The position numbers and the translations under genes were made by a program. From Rhizobium grahamii CCGE 502 (GTDB lineage Bacteria > Pseudomonadota > Alphaproteobacteria > Rhizobiales > Rhizobiaceae), in contig NZ_AEYE02000004.1 in NCBI RefSeq assembly GCF_000298315.2, forward strand, positions 1-64,000: 64,000 nucleotides of DNA, written 5' to 3'. Shown here piece by piece: positions 15,018 to 24,401 of this stretch. How positions within the stretch are numbered: position 1 is the first letter of the stretch; the number at the start of each line of letters is the position of its first letter. Below the pieces are notes generated by a model. It saw nothing but the letters and a program-made list of their open reading frames with translations. It made no database searches and was not told the DNA's origin.

Positions 15018-16226
15018 CTAGACGCGTTCGATGATGGTCGCCGTGCCCATGCCGGCGCCGATGCAGAGCGTGACGAGCGCGGTGTTGAGGTCGCGCCGTT
15101 CCAGTTCGTCGAGCACCGTGCCCAGGATCATCGCGCCGGTGGCGCCGAGCGGGTGGCCCATGGCGATCGCGCCGCCGTTGACGTTGATCTGGTCGTGCGG
15201 GATCTCGAAGGCCTGCATGAAGCGCAGCACGACGGCGGCAAAGGCCTCGTTGAGCTCGAAGAGATCGATGTCGGCAAGCGTCATGCCCGTGCGCTTCAGC
15301 AGTTTCTCGGTGACGTCGACCGGACCGGTCAGCATCAGCGCCGGGTCGGAGCCGATGTTGGCGAAGGCCTTGATGCGGCCGCGGGGCTTGACGCCCATGC
15401 TCTCGCCGCCGGCCTTGGAGCCGAGAAGCACGGCAGCCGCGCCATCGACGATGCCGGAGGAATTGCCGGCGTGGTGGACATAGTTGAGGCGCTCGACCTC
15501 CGGATGGGCCTGGATGGCGACCGCTTCGAAGCCACCCATCTCGCCGGGCATCTGGAAGGAAGGGTTGAGCGATGCCAGCGCCTGCATGTCCGTGCCCGGG
15601 CGCATGTGCTCGTCATGGGCAAGGATAGTCAAGCCGTTCTGGTCCTTCACGGGGACGACGGAGTTCTTGAAGTAGCCCTTCTCCCAGGCGTTCGCTGCGC
15701 GCTTCTGGCTTTCGACAGCATAGGCATCGACATCATCGCGCGAGAAGCCGTACTTGGTGGCGATTAGGTCAGCCGAAACGCCCTGCGGCATGAAATAGGC
15801 CGGGAAGTTCACGGAGGGATCCATGAACCATGCGCCGCCGGACATGCCGAGACCGACGCGCGACATGCTCTCGACGCCACCGGCGATGACGATGTCATCG
15901 GCACCCTGGGCAATCTTCGCCGCACCGAAATTCACCGCGTCGAGACCGGACGCGCAGAAGCGGGAAATCTGCATGCCGGGCGCCTTGGTGGAGTAGCCTG
16001 CCTCGAAGGCAGCCCCGCGCGGGATCACCGCGCCGGCCTCCATGACAGGATCGACGCAGCCCATGATGATGTCGTCGACGGTCGCGGTATCGAGCCCGTT
16101 GCGGTCGCGGATCGCCTCCAGCGTCTTGGCGGCAAGTCGCACCGACGGTACTTCGTGCAGCGAGCCGTCCTTCTTGCCGCGGCCGCGTGGCGTACGCACG
16201 TGGTCGTAAATGAAAACCTCGGTCAT
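15018..16226 (-). CDS. fadA: Acetyl-CoA acyltransferase (thiolase, FadA-type)
   Basis: A 402-residue thiolase. The nucleophile lies in S-R-F-C-A-S-G-L-D-A near residue 90. The H-P-L-G-A-T-G-A motif with G-G-A-I-A-M-G-H and the C-terminal C-I-G-A-G-M-G supply the His and second Cys of the active site. It releases acetyl-CoA from 3-ketoacyl-CoA and would form the beta subunit working with FadB. It sits 36 bases after the acyl-CoA dehydrogenase and 23 before the small membrane protein on the same transcript. Full length with no anomalies. Confidence 0.95.
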   Translation of the reverse strand: MTEVFIYDHVRTPRGRGKKDGSLHEVPSVRLAAKTLEAIRDRNGLDTATVDDIIMGCVDPVMEAGAVIPRGAAFEAGYSTKAPGMQISRFCASGLDAVNFGAAKIAQGADDIVIAGGVESMSRVGLGMSGGAWFMDPSVNFPAYFMPQGVSADLIATKYGFSRDDVDAYAVESQKRAANAWEKGYFKNSVVPVKDQNGLTILAHDEHMRPGTDMQALASLNPSFQMPGEMGGFEAVAIQAHPEVERLNYVHHAGNSSGIVDGAAAVLLGSKAGGESMGVKPRGRIKAFANIGSDPALMLTGPVDVTEKLLKRTGMTLADIDLFELNEAFAAVVLRFMQAFEIPHDQINVNGGAIAMGHPLGATGAMILGTVLDELERRDLNTALVTLCIGAGMGTATIIERV

Positions 16227-16262
16227 TCCTCTATCTCCCTATCGGCGCGGGCGCCGTTGAAC

Positions 16263-18059
16263 TCAAAAGGCCTCGGCGGCCAAGGTCATCATCGTTTCCG
16301 CACCGGTTTCGATCCGGGCCTTGCGCAGCGCCGTTTCCGGCATGATCCGCTCCATGAAGAAGCGCGCGGTGATCAGCTTGTTGCGAAGGAAGGCCTCGCG
16401 CTCCATCTCTCCGGCGGCAATGCCATCCTCGGCAGCCTTCGCCATCTTTGCCCACATGTAGCCGAGCACGACGAGACCGAAGAGGTGCATGTAGTCGGTC
16501 GAGCCGGCGCCGGCATTGTCTGGCTTGGCCATGGCATGCTGCATGAACCACATGGTCGCCGCCTGCACGTCGTTCAACCCCTTCTTCAGGTTCTTGGTGA
16601 AGAAGGTCATCTGTTCGTCGCTGCGGTTCTCCTCGCAGAAATCGCCGATTTCCTTGAACAGCGCCATCACGGCGCGGCCGCCGTTCTGGCCGAGCTTGCG
16701 GCCAACGAGATCAAGCGCCTGAATACCGTTGGCGCCTTCGTAGATCATGGCGATGCGCGCATCGCGCACATACTGGCTCATGCCGTGCTCTTCGATGTAG
16801 CCGTGGCCACCGAAGACCTGCTGGGCCATGACGGCGTGGTCGAAGCCCTTGTCGGTCAGCACGCCCTTGAGGATCGGGGTGACGAGGCCGAGGATGTCGT
16901 CTGCGGTCTGGCGCTCCTTCTCGTCCGCCGATCGGTGGGCGATGTCGGATTTCAGCGCCGTCCAGAGCAGGAAGGCGCGACCGGCCTCGTTGAAAGCGCG
17001 GATCGTCATCAGCAAGCGGCGGATGTCGGGATGCACGATGATCGGATCGGCCTTCTTCTCCGGCGCCTTCGGGCCGGAGAGAGAACGGCCCTGAATGCGC
17101 TCGCGGGCATAGTTGACGGCATTCTGGTAGGCGATTTCGGAGATTGCCAGTCCCTGCAGGCCGACGCTGAGACGCGCCTCGTTCATCATCACGAACATGG
17201 CGCTGAGGCCCTTGTTCTCGGCGCCAATGAGGAAGCCGGTCGCCTCGTCATAATTCATGACGCAGGTGGCGTTGCCGTGAATGCCCATCTTGTGCTCGAT
17301 CGCACCGCAGGAGACCTGGTTGCGCTCGCCGACCGTGCCATCTGCCGTGACGAGATATTTCGGCACGATGAACAGCGAAATGCCCTTGGTGCCCTCGGGG
17401 GCGCCCTCGATGCGCGCCAGCACCAGATGGACGATATTGTCCGTCATGTCGTGCTCGCCGGCGGAAATGAAGATCTTCTGGCCTGAAAGTTTGTAGCTGC
17501 CGTCTGCCTGCGGCACCGCCTTGGTGCGCAGCAGGCCGAGATCGGTGCCGCAATGCGGCTCGGTGAGGTTCATGGTGCCCGACCATTCGCCGGAAACCAT
17601 CTTCGGCAGATAGGTGTGCTTCTGCTCGTCCGAGCCATGGACGAGGATCGCCGCGATCGCACCCTGGGTGAGGCCGGGATACATCATCAGCGACATGTTG
17701 GCGGCAGAGGTGTATTCGCCGACAGCCGCATGCAGTGCATAGGGGAGGCCCTGGCCGCCGAATTCCTCGGGAACGGCAAGCCCGATCCAGCCGCCCTGGC
17801 AATAGGCGTCGTAGCCGCCCTTGAAACCATCAGGCACGGAAACCGAGCCGTCTTCGTGGCGCACGCAGCCTTGCTGATCGCCGGAATAGTTGAGCGGAAA
17901 GAGCGCTTCCTCGGCGACCTTCGCGGCCTCGCCGAGGATCGCCTCGATCATGTCAGGCGTGGCGTCGGCAAACCCCGGAAGATTGTTGTAGCGTTCCAGG
18001 CCGAGCACGTCGTTCAGCACGAAGAGCGTGTCGTTAACCGGGGCCTTGTAGACTGGCAT
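16263..18059 (-). CDS. Acyl-CoA dehydrogenase, ~600-residue class
   Basis: A 598-residue FAD enzyme and first gene of the fad operon. It has the extended N-terminal segment ([10 protein letters not shown]), the flavin-binding [11 protein letters not shown] region near residue 160, the [11 protein letters not shown] catalytic-region motif near 420 and the C-terminal extra helical domain of the ~600-residue subfamily. It makes the first double bond in acyl-CoA beta-oxidation and passes electrons to ETF. Chain-length preference is not readable. Transcription likely starts at the palindrome-bearing promoter at 18118-18145. The gene resembles the fad-linked dehydrogenases of Sinorhizobium. Confidence 0.94.
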   Translation of the reverse strand: MPVYKAPVNDTLFVLNDVLGLERYNNLPGFADATPDMIEAILGEAAKVAEEALFPLNYSGDQQGCVRHEDGSVSVPDGFKGGYDAYCQGGWIGLAVPEEFGGQGLPYALHAAVGEYTSAANMSLMMYPGLTQGAIAAILVHGSDEQKHTYLPKMVSGEWSGTMNLTEPHCGTDLGLLRTKAVPQADGSYKLSGQKIFISAGEHDMTDNIVHLVLARIEGAPEGTKGISLFIVPKYLVTADGTVGERNQVSCGAIEHKMGIHGNATCVMNYDEATGFLIGAENKGLSAMFVMMNEARLSVGLQGLAISEIAYQNAVNYARERIQGRSLSGPKAPEKKADPIIVHPDIRRLLMTIRAFNEAGRAFLLWTALKSDIAHRSADEKERQTADDILGLVTPILKGVLTDKGFDHAVMAQQVFGGHGYIEEHGMSQYVRDARIAMIYEGANGIQALDLVGRKLGQNGGRAVMALFKEIGDFCEENRSDEQMTFFTKNLKKGLNDVQAATMWFMQHAMAKPDNAGAGSTDYMHLFGLVVLGYMWAKMAKAAEDGIAAGEMEREAFLRNKLITARFFMERIMPETALRKARIETGAETMMTLAAEAF

Positions 18060-18117
18060 CGTTCGAATTCCTCCAATTCGGCACGCCGGATGACACCGGC
18101 ATTCCAGAGTCTCTTAC

Positions 18118-18145
18118 AAAATATTGACGTTTGCGTAAACGTCAA
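18118..18145 (-). promoter_or_regulatory. fad operon promoter with 22-bp palindromic operator
   Basis: TTGACGTTT at 18124-18132 and AAACGTCAA at 18137-18145 form a 9-bp perfect inverted repeat around GCGT. Read leftward, the distal arm supplies TTGACG as a -35 box, and TATTTT (18123-18118) lies 16 bases on as a -10 box, so the palindrome fills the spacer. The TGACG/CGTCA half-sites recall those of fatty- and branched-chain acid degradation regulators (LiuR- or PsrA-like). That assignment is from memory and unproven. Confidence 0.65.
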
Positions 18146-18260
18146 ATTTTGCGCCTACTCGAATTTCTGATGACGATTGTGTGTGCGCTGTCGGGAAGGG
18201 CGGGCCGGAAACGTCCTAGGGTTATCGAACCCATCGGAGCAGCAACGAGGAGGACAATCC

Positions 18261-18734
18261 ATGCTCAAGGTCAGTTCGAACCTCTGGTTTGAGAAGGACG
18301 TCCGGGAGGCCGTCGAATTCTATGTGGCGACCATTCCGAATTCGTCCATGGGACGTACGACCATCCTGCCGGCCGAAACGCCGAGCGGCCCTCCGGGCAG
18401 CGTCGTCATCATCGAGTTCAAGCTCGGGCATCAGGATTTCGTAGCGATGCAAGCCGGCCCGCTGGACGCGTTTAACCACGCCTTTTCGATCTCGGTACAG
18501 TGCGAAACACAAGACGAGATCGATCGGATATGGAGCGCGTTCCTGGAAAACGGCGGCGTCGAGGAACAGTGCGGCTGGTTGCGGGATCGATGGGGCCTGT
18601 GCTGGCAGATCGTTCCGCGAGCGCTGTCGGAGATGGTTGCCGGTCCGGATCGGGAACGCGCCAAGCGCGTCACCGAGGTAATGCTGGATATGGTCAAGCT
18701 GGATATTGCGAAGCTCGAGGCGGCCTACCGCTGA
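18261..18734 (+). CDS. VOC/PhnB-type glyoxalase-fold protein
   Basis: A 157-residue cytoplasmic protein of the PhnB-like (3-demethylubiquinone methyltransferase-like) VOC group. Features are the start L-K-V-S-S-N-L-W-F-E near a conserved W-F, the F-Y-V-A-T-I-P-N-S segment, the T-Q-D-E-I-D-R-I-W-S-A-F-L-E-N-G-G helix and W-G-L-C-W-Q-I-V-P-R, which is the usual closing motif. Members of this group often have no assigned reaction. The ATG at 18261 has GAGGAGG nearby. It is divergent from the fad operon and followed by a 10-bp hairpin. Confidence 0.88.
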   Translation: MLKVSSNLWFEKDVREAVEFYVATIPNSSMGRTTILPAETPSGPPGSVVIIEFKLGHQDFVAMQAGPLDAFNHAFSISVQCETQDEIDRIWSAFLENGGVEEQCGWLRDRWGLCWQIVPRALSEMVAGPDRERAKRVTEVMLDMVKLDIAKLEAAYR

Positions 18735-18753
18735 TTGATTGGGTCGCGACCCG

Positions 18754-18786
18754 CTCCCGCAGCGCCCTCGGCGGCGGCTGCGGGAG
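18754..18786 (+). terminator. GC-rich hairpin after the VOC gene
   Basis: CTCCCGCAGC (18754-18763) pairs perfectly with GCTGCGGGAG (18777-18786), and the 13-base loop can pair further (GCC with GGC). No T-run follows, so it may be a rho-assisted terminator or an attenuator ahead of the signalling cassette. Confidence 0.5.
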
Positions 18787-18841
18787 AACTGTTAAAGCAG
18801 ATACTATAAGGGTGCTATCTTTCCCGGGCGGGTGTGTGTAC

Positions 18842-18877
18842 ATGGAGGTGCCCACCGACATTGCGGACGCCGAATGA
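18842..18877 (+). CDS. Possible 11-codon leader peptide of the kinase cassette
   Basis: ATG at 18842 opens MEVPTDIADAE and stops at TGA 18875-18877. The stop overlaps the kinase start as ATGA, the same four-base overlap used between the kinase and the next gene. The kinase start has no good Shine-Dalgarno of its own, so coupling from this peptide is plausible. It could be chance, since an open frame simply runs through here. Confidence 0.3.
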   Translation: MEVPTDIADAE

Positions 18878-20367
18878 CTTCTACAGCAGCCTTCTACCGC
18901 TCCAGCCTGATCATGCTTGCCATTGGGGTGCTGGTCTTGCTTGGCATCGTCGGCTCGTCCATCTGGCTGGTACGCGCCAACAACAATTACTCGGAGGAAA
19001 CGGCGTCGCTTCGCCGGGTGCGGAGTTCGATCGTTGGCCTCCTGACAACTGTTCAGGATGCCGAGACGGGCCAGCGCGGCTTCCTGCTGTCGAACGATCT
19101 CAGCTATCTCGCGCCCTATGACAAGGCGCTGCAGGAACTGCCCCAACGCCGCAAGGCTCTGGTCGACAATGTTTCGCCGCTGCCGAGTTACGCGGCGCAG
19201 CTCGATGCGCTGAATACAGCCGTTGAAGGAAAGCTGCTCGAACTTTCGACCACTGTAGCACTTGCCAAGGAAGCCAAGCTTCCGGAGGCGGTCGCCATTG
19301 TTCGCGACGACGCCGGCCGCGAATACATGGACAAGGTCCGCTCGATCCTCGGCAATTTCCTCGAACAGACGGATGACCGCTTACGCGTCCTCGTGCAGGC
19401 GCAGCTGTCGGCAGCAAGCAATCTGCAATGGGTCACGATCGGCGGCGCGGTCGCCATCCTGATCGTGCTCGGCGGTGCGATACTGATCATTGTACAGCAC
19501 GTGCGTGATCTGCAGGCGGCAACCGACGAAGTGGAATTCCTCAACGTTGGGCTGGAAGCGCGCGTGCGCGAGCGCACCGAGGAAGTGATCCGCGCCAACC
19601 AGGAAATCCAGCGCTTCGCTTACATCGTCACCCACGATCTGCGTGCGCCGCTCGTCAACATCATGGGCTTCCTGAGCGAGCTCGACACCGCGATGAAGTC
19701 GGTCACGACTTACATTCTTGCAGACGACAAGTCGCCGACCGAGGAGGAAATTCGCGAAGCGCGGCAGGCGGTCGAGGAGGACCTGCCTGAAGCTCTCGGT
19801 TTCATCCGCTCGTCGACGCGCAAGATGGACTCGCTGATCAACGCGATCTTGAAGATCTCCCGCGACGGCCGCAGGAAGCTTCAGCCGGAGCGCATTGACC
19901 TTAAATCCCTGCTGGAAACGGCGGCCGCAAACGTTCAACACCAAGTGTCCGAATCCGACGGAGCGGTGGACATCCGCGTCCGCGCTGGCGCGGTCATCAC
20001 CGATCGGTTTTCACTCGAACAGATTTTTGGCAATCTTTTCGACAATGCTGTGAAGTATCAGCTGCAGGGTCGGCCGCTGGCGCTTGAGATCGACGCCTAT
20101 CCGGATGGTTCGGGCCGCGTGCGGATCGACTTCAAGGACAATGGACGCGGCATCGGGCCTCAGCACCTTGAGCGGGTGTTCGAGTTGTTTCGTCGGGCAG
20201 GGGAGCAGGATCAGCGCGGCGAAGGCATCGGCCTTGCACATGTGCGCTCGTTAATTAGAAATTTGGGCGGAGACATTACGGTCGAATCCGAACTCGACCA
20301 GGGCAGCACCTTCATTCTGACGCTGCCGTCCGACCTCACGAAAATCGTCCGGAGTATGGAATCATGA
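18874..20367 (+). CDS. CHASE3-type sensor histidine kinase
   Basis: A 497-residue inner-membrane kinase. A first helix at residues 8-32 and a second near 186-210 enclose a ~150-residue helical periplasmic domain with D-A-E-T-G-Q-R-G-F-L-L-S-N-D, the CHASE3 hallmark. A coiled linker leads to the phospho-acceptor His254 in V-T-H-D-L-R-A-P-L. An unusual acidic insertion (S-P-T-E-E-E-I-R-E-A-R) lies between the two DHp helices. An ATPase domain with N-L-F-D-N-A-V-K-Y, D-N-G-R-G-I-G and G-E-G-I-G-L-A follows. The gene overlaps the following receiver gene by four bases, so the pair is made together. The signal is unknown. Confidence 0.92.
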   Translation: MTSTAAFYRSSLIMLAIGVLVLLGIVGSSIWLVRANNNYSEETASLRRVRSSIVGLLTTVQDAETGQRGFLLSNDLSYLAPYDKALQELPQRRKALVDNVSPLPSYAAQLDALNTAVEGKLLELSTTVALAKEAKLPEAVAIVRDDAGREYMDKVRSILGNFLEQTDDRLRVLVQAQLSAASNLQWVTIGGAVAILIVLGGAILIIVQHVRDLQAATDEVEFLNVGLEARVRERTEEVIRANQEIQRFAYIVTHDLRAPLVNIMGFLSELDTAMKSVTTYILADDKSPTEEEIREARQAVEEDLPEALGFIRSSTRKMDSLINAILKISRDGRRKLQPERIDLKSLLETAAANVQHQVSESDGAVDIRVRAGAVITDRFSLEQIFGNLFDNAVKYQLQGRPLALEIDAYPDGSGRVRIDFKDNGRGIGPQHLERVFELFRRAGEQDQRGEGIGLAHVRSLIRNLGGDITVESELDQGSTFILTLPSDLTKIVRSMES

Positions 20368-20801
20368 AAGCCACGGGTCAGGAAGTAACGATCGTCATGA
20401 TCGAGGATGACGAGGGCCATGCCCGTCTCATCGAAAAGAACGTGCGCCGCGCCGGTGTGCACAACGAGATCGTGCCCTTCACCCTGGGCAAGAGCGCGCT
20501 CGACTATATCCTCGGACCGAGCCGCGATGGCGTGGTCAGCAAGGATCGCTACCTGCTCGTCCTGCTCGACCTCAACTTGCCGGATATGTCGGGCATCGAC
20601 ATTCTCGAGCAGATCAAGGCCAATGAGCACACCCGCCGCCTGCCGGTGGTCGTGCTGACGACCACGGACGACGAGCGTGAGATTCAGAAGTGCTACGATC
20701 TCGGCGCAAACGTCTACATCACCAAGCCAGTCGACTATGACGGTTTCGCCACCGCGATCCGCAATCTCGGCCTGTTCTTCTCCGTCATCCAGATCCCCTA
20801 A
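20364..20801 (+). CDS. Stand-alone response regulator (Rcp1-like receiver)
   Basis: A 145-residue single receiver domain. The acidic pocket E-D-D is at residues 14-16, phospho-acceptor Asp69 lies in L-L-D-L-N-L-P, Thr99 in L-T-T-T-D-D, and Lys121 in I-T-K-P-V-D. It has no output domain. The 45-residue span between strands 2 and 3 is longer than in CheY and matches receivers that pair with phytochrome-type kinases. Overlap with the kinase (ATGA) makes that kinase its likely donor. The phosphoryl group could move on to another His protein. Confidence 0.94.
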   Translation: MKATGQEVTIVMIEDDEGHARLIEKNVRRAGVHNEIVPFTLGKSALDYILGPSRDGVVSKDRYLLVLLDLNLPDMSGIDILEQIKANEHTRRLPVVVLTTTDDEREIQKCYDLGANVYITKPVDYDGFATAIRNLGLFFSVIQIP

Positions 20802-20817
20802 CGAGTAGCCAATATCT

Positions 20818-21837
20818 GTGCGCATTCTTTACATCGACGATGATCCGGCTCTAGCCCGTCTTGCCACACGGGTCCTTGCGCGCAGTGATTTCGAAGTCAT
20901 TCATGCCCCGTCGATCACCACGGGGCTCGAACTGTTCGAAGCCGAGGAATTCGAGGCGGTCGTTCTCGATCACTATTTCGAGAACCAGACGGGCCTGAAT
21001 TTCCTCGAGGCAATCGCCGAGACCCGCCGGCGAACCCCGGTTCTTTATGTGACAGGTTCGAGCGACGCCGACGTGGCGATCAAGGCGCTGAAGGGCGGCG
21101 CTGCAGACTACGTCGTCAAGACCGCGACGGACGACTTCTTCCCGCTTCTCGTCAGCGCGCTCGAGCAGGCGCTGGAAAATGCGCGCCTGCGTAGCGAGAA
21201 GGAAGAGGCGGATCGGCAGCTCGTCGTTGCCAAGGAACGCGCGGAACTGCTGCTCGCCGAAATGAATCATCGTATCGCCAACAGCCTGTCGCTTGTTTCC
21301 GCGATGATCCGCATGCAGATGCAGATCGCTCATAGCGATGAAACGAAGACGGCGCTTGACGAGACGCAGAACCGGATTACGGCGATCGCCGGCGTCCACC
21401 GCAGTCTCTATACGTCAGGCGATGTCAGCGAAGTGCAGCTCGACGTCTATCTGCGGCCGCTGCTGGCAGAGTTGCACGGCACAAGCAGTTTTTCGCGCGG
21501 CATAGCGGTCCAATCCGACCTTTGCCGCATATCAACGAGCGCCGACAGGGCCGTTGCACTCGGCGTCATCCTGACAGAGTTGGTAACCAACGCCATGAAG
21601 TACGCCTATCCCGAGGCGGAAGGCGAGGTGCGTGTTGTCCTGCGAAGAACCGACGACGGCGGCAATGTGATGTCCGTCGAGGACGATGGCGTCGGTTTCG
21701 ATCGGGCGAGCGGGCCAAAAGGGACCGGCCTCGGCACACGCCTGATCAACGCCATGACGACGACACTCGGTGCGGAGATCACCTACGGCCGTGATGGTAA
21801 GTCGACGGGCACATATGTGGCCGTACGCTGGCACTGA
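20818..21837 (+). CDS. Receiver-HisKA_2 hybrid histidine kinase
   Basis: A 339-residue cytoplasmic protein. Residues 1-118 are a receiver with Asp51 (V-V-L-D-H-Y-F), Thr79 and Lys101. A helix leads to His151 in A-E-M-N-H-R-I-A-N-S-L, the HisKA_2 phospho-acceptor box. The ATPase domain has E-L-V-T-N-A-M-K-Y-A-Y-P and D-D-G-V-G-F. Such kinases are typical of alphaproteobacteria and often feed the general stress response. The receiver could make its activity respond to the kinase two genes upstream. GTG start at 20818; 16 bases separate it from the receiver gene. Confidence 0.92.
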   Translation: MRILYIDDDPALARLATRVLARSDFEVIHAPSITTGLELFEAEEFEAVVLDHYFENQTGLNFLEAIAETRRRTPVLYVTGSSDADVAIKALKGGAADYVVKTATDDFFPLLVSALEQALENARLRSEKEEADRQLVVAKERAELLLAEMNHRIANSLSLVSAMIRMQMQIAHSDETKTALDETQNRITAIAGVHRSLYTSGDVSEVQLDVYLRPLLAELHGTSSFSRGIAVQSDLCRISTSADRAVALGVILTELVTNAMKYAYPEAEGEVRVVLRRTDDGGNVMSVEDDGVGFDRASGPKGTGLGTRLINAMTTTLGAEITYGRDGKSTGTYVAVRWH

Positions 21838-22095
21838 GAACGCCGCCGCAGTCTTAGCTTTCCCGCACCACGAACGATCGCGACCGGCAGACCTGGCCTG
21901 TCCATGTGTTCTATCGATGCGTCGGGGCGGCGTGTTGAACCGGACAAAGCCCATAGCGCGACATAGAAATGATAATGATTGCCATGCCTGTGCGTGAGGC
22001 TTTCGTCTAACCTTTGTCGGAACTGTTTGCTTCCGGGAGAAGACACGCTAGATTTCGCAGGCAGACTGATGAAAGAGCTTTGGAGGAGCGATTTT

Positions 22096-22467
22096 ATGAG
22101 ACGGATGTGGCCGGAGGAGTTCAATTCCATTCTCGATGGAGCCGAGGAAGTCACGCTGGAACTGCCGGCTGTTGAGCACGAAGACGGCTCGCGCAGCGAA
22201 GCGGTGAGCCGCAAAGCCCTGAAGGTCCGCATGTCCGTGGAAGACTACGAGCGCATCTGGCCGCTGGCCGAAATGCGTTACCGTCTCGATGGCAAGAGGG
22301 CGGGCGAGGCGATCACTCTGATCACGACAAGCCCGCATTTTCATCGCTGGCATCCCGCCGATGGCGGCAGCCTCGACAATGTGTCCGATAGCGGCCGCCA
22401 CTACACGACGAAATATGTCGTCGTGCATTTCCTGCTCGACGATGTGAGGGAAACGGCGGCCGCCTAA
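22096..22467 (+). CDS. Hypothetical conserved 123-residue protein
   Basis: A soluble acidic protein that I do not recognise. It starts M-R-R-M-W-P-E-E-F and contains P-H-F-H-R-W-H-P-A-D-G-G and the strand K-Y-V-V-V-H-F-L-L-D-D. The His-rich middle could be a metal site, but no family motif is certain. The ATG at 22096 is preceded by GGAGGAGCG nine bases upstream, better than the ATG at 22069. It ends 13 bases from the convergent PLP-enzyme gene. The 258 bases before it hold no other gene. Confidence 0.65.
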   Translation: MRRMWPEEFNSILDGAEEVTLELPAVEHEDGSRSEAVSRKALKVRMSVEDYERIWPLAEMRYRLDGKRAGEAITLITTSPHFHRWHPADGGSLDNVSDSGRHYTTKYVVVHFLLDDVRETAAA

Positions 22468-22480
22468 GCCGCCGCCCAAA

Positions 22481-23764
22481 TCACGCGGCGTCCAGCGCCT
22501 GTTGCAGATCGGCGACGAGATCATCCGGATGCTCGATGCCGATCGACAGGCGGATCGTCGATTCCAAAACGCCGATCCGTTGGCGCACGTCGGCTGGCAC
22601 GCCGGAATGGGTCATCGTTGCTGGATGGCTGGCGAGCGATTCCGTGCCACCCAGGCTGACCGCCAGCTTGAAGATCTGCAGGGCGTTCAGGAACTTGAAG
22701 GATGCCGGCTGACCGCCCTTGATGTCGAACGAGAAGGTCGATCCAGCACCGGTGCACTGCGCCGCAAAGGCCTTTCCAAGCGGCGAGTTGGCGTCGTGGT
22801 AGGGCAGGTAGTGAATTTTCTCGACCTTCGGATGCTCGCGCAGGAAGTCGGCGACGACGCGGGCATTGCTGTCGGCGCGCTCCATGCGGATCTGCAGCGT
22901 TTCCAGCGATCGGCCGAGCATCCAGCAGGAGTGCGGGTCAAGCTGCGTACCGATCGCGCCGCGCAGCGCCTTGACCTGCTTCATGACTGCCTTCGAGCCA
23001 AGGGCTGCGCCGGCGATCAGATCCGAATGGCCGCCGACATATTTGGTCAGCGAATAGAGCGAGATGTCGGCCCCATGCTCGATCGGCCGCTGGAAGACCG
23101 GGCCGAGCAGCGTGTTGTCGCAGGCAATAACAGGCGTATGCCCCTGCTTCCTGCCGATCGCGTCGGCGACGCGGCGGATCATCGCGACATCGACGAGGCT
23201 GTTTGTCGGATTGGCTGGCGTCTCGACGAGGATCATTGAGACCCGGCCTTTGGCCATGGCTTGTTCCGCGGCCGATTGCACCGACGCTTCACTGACGCCG
23301 TCGGCGAAGCCCACGGCTGCAACGCCGAGATTGAGGAAGGTCTTTGCCAGCAGCGTCTCCGTTCCACCATAGAGCGGTTGTGAATGCAGGACGGCATCAC
23401 CCGGCCGGACGAAGGCCAGCAGTGTCGTCGCGATTGCCGACATGCCCGACGAAAAGAGGGCGCAGCTTTCGGTCCGTTCGTAGACGGCAAGCCGGTCCTC
23501 GACGATCTCGCTGTTGGGGTGATTGAAGCGGGAATAGACCAGGCCGGCGCCCTTGCCGGCTGGTGGCTCCTTGCGGCCGGAGACATAATCGAAGAAGTCG
23601 CGGCCATCCTCGGCGGACTTGAAGACGAAGGTCGAGGTCAGGAACACCGGCGGCTTGACTGCCCCTTCCGACAATTCCGGATCGTAGCCATAGTTCAGCA
23701 TCTGCGTTTCGGGATGCAGGGCGTGGTTGCCGATGTGAGTCTTGGAAGGGTGCGGTGCGGTCAT
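22481..23764 (-). CDS. Cys/Met-metabolism PLP enzyme (cystathionine gamma-lyase/methionine gamma-lyase type)
   Basis: A 427-residue PLP-dependent enzyme. It shows Y-S-R-F-N-H-P-N near residue 80, S-S-G-M-S-A-I near 110, V-E-T-P-A-N-P-T-N near 185 and the Schiff-base lysine in [11 protein letters not shown]. The C-terminal [12 protein letters not shown] motif is also present. It should cleave or exchange gamma-substituents of sulfur amino acids. Cystathionine gamma-synthase, gamma-lyase and methionine gamma-lyase cannot be separated by eye. A divergent Lrp-family gene 121 bases away is its probable regulator. Confidence 0.9.
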   Translation of the reverse strand: MTAPHPSKTHIGNHALHPETQMLNYGYDPELSEGAVKPPVFLTSTFVFKSAEDGRDFFDYVSGRKEPPAGKGAGLVYSRFNHPNSEIVEDRLAVYERTESCALFSSGMSAIATTLLAFVRPGDAVLHSQPLYGGTETLLAKTFLNLGVAAVGFADGVSEASVQSAAEQAMAKGRVSMILVETPANPTNSLVDVAMIRRVADAIGRKQGHTPVIACDNTLLGPVFQRPIEHGADISLYSLTKYVGGHSDLIAGAALGSKAVMKQVKALRGAIGTQLDPHSCWMLGRSLETLQIRMERADSNARVVADFLREHPKVEKIHYLPYHDANSPLGKAFAAQCTGAGSTFSFDIKGGQPASFKFLNALQIFKLAVSLGGTESLASHPATMTHSGVPADVRQRIGVLESTIRLSIGIEHPDDLVADLQQALDAA

Positions 23765-23884
23765 TGTCGTCTCCTCGCGCGATGCCGTGATGCTCGCAAA
23801 TTATATCAGAATGCGACGGCTGTTCTTGCTATTTGCCGCGCGGTTATGCTCTCTGAAGCAACTTAGTGCGGAGAATGAAGCGTT

Positions 23885-24343
23885 GTGACGCAGAAAATTG
23901 CTGATGAGATGGATCGGAAGATCCTCAAAGAGCTGATGAATGACGCCCGTCTTCCAAACAACGAACTTGCCGAGCGAGTCGGACTTTCTGCATCCGCTTG
24001 TCTTCGCCGTCTGCGCCGGCTGGAGGACGCGGAAATCATTCAGGGCTATACGACCCTCGTCGATCCGGCCGTCGACGGCTGGACGATGACAGCACTCGCC
24101 TCGGTTCGGCTCAGCCGCCAGCATGAGGACGAGATCCAGATGTTCGAGAGCGCGGTTCGCGGGTGGGACGAGGTGTTGGAGTGCCATCTGGTCACCGGAT
24201 CGCGTGACTATGTGCTGAAGGTGATGAGCTCGGGCCTCGACGACTACGAGCGCTTCATCAAGGAAAAGATTGCCCGGCTGAAATGCGTCGATACTATCGA
24301 GACCAGCTTCGTGATGAACACGATCAAGGCGCGGCGGGTGTGA
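23885..24343 (+). CDS. Lrp/AsnC-family transcriptional regulator
   Basis: A 152-residue regulator. Residues 8-60 are the AsnC helix-turn-helix (M-D-R-K-I-L-K-E-L, L-A-E-R-V-G-L-S-A-S-A-C-L-R-R-L-R-R-L). Residues 75-140 are the RAM effector domain (V-L-E-C-H-L-V-T-G-S-R-D-Y-V-L-K-V). The GTG at 23885 has GGAG ahead of it. It is divergent from the sulfur-amino-acid enzyme, a usual arrangement for a local amino-acid-responsive Lrp protein, and reads toward the SDR gene 58 bases on. Confidence 0.94.
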   Translation: MTQKIADEMDRKILKELMNDARLPNNELAERVGLSASACLRRLRRLEDAEIIQGYTTLVDPAVDGWTMTALASVRLSRQHEDEIQMFESAVRGWDEVLECHLVTGSRDYVLKVMSSGLDDYERFIKEKIARLKCVDTIETSFVMNTIKARRV

Positions 24344-24401
24344 TATCCGCGAGAGCTTGATCTTGCGCCCAGGTTTCGGACAAAACGACCGGAGGACAGC
24401 G

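Noticed and set aside
21969-21986. A Fur-box-like GATAATGAT stretch
   Set aside because: Only half of the 19-bp consensus is present and the downstream gene has no iron link.
23765-23884. A possible SAM-II riboswitch before the sulfur-amino-acid enzyme
   Set aside because: The short gap shows no pseudoknot pattern, and the divergent Lrp gene explains regulation better.
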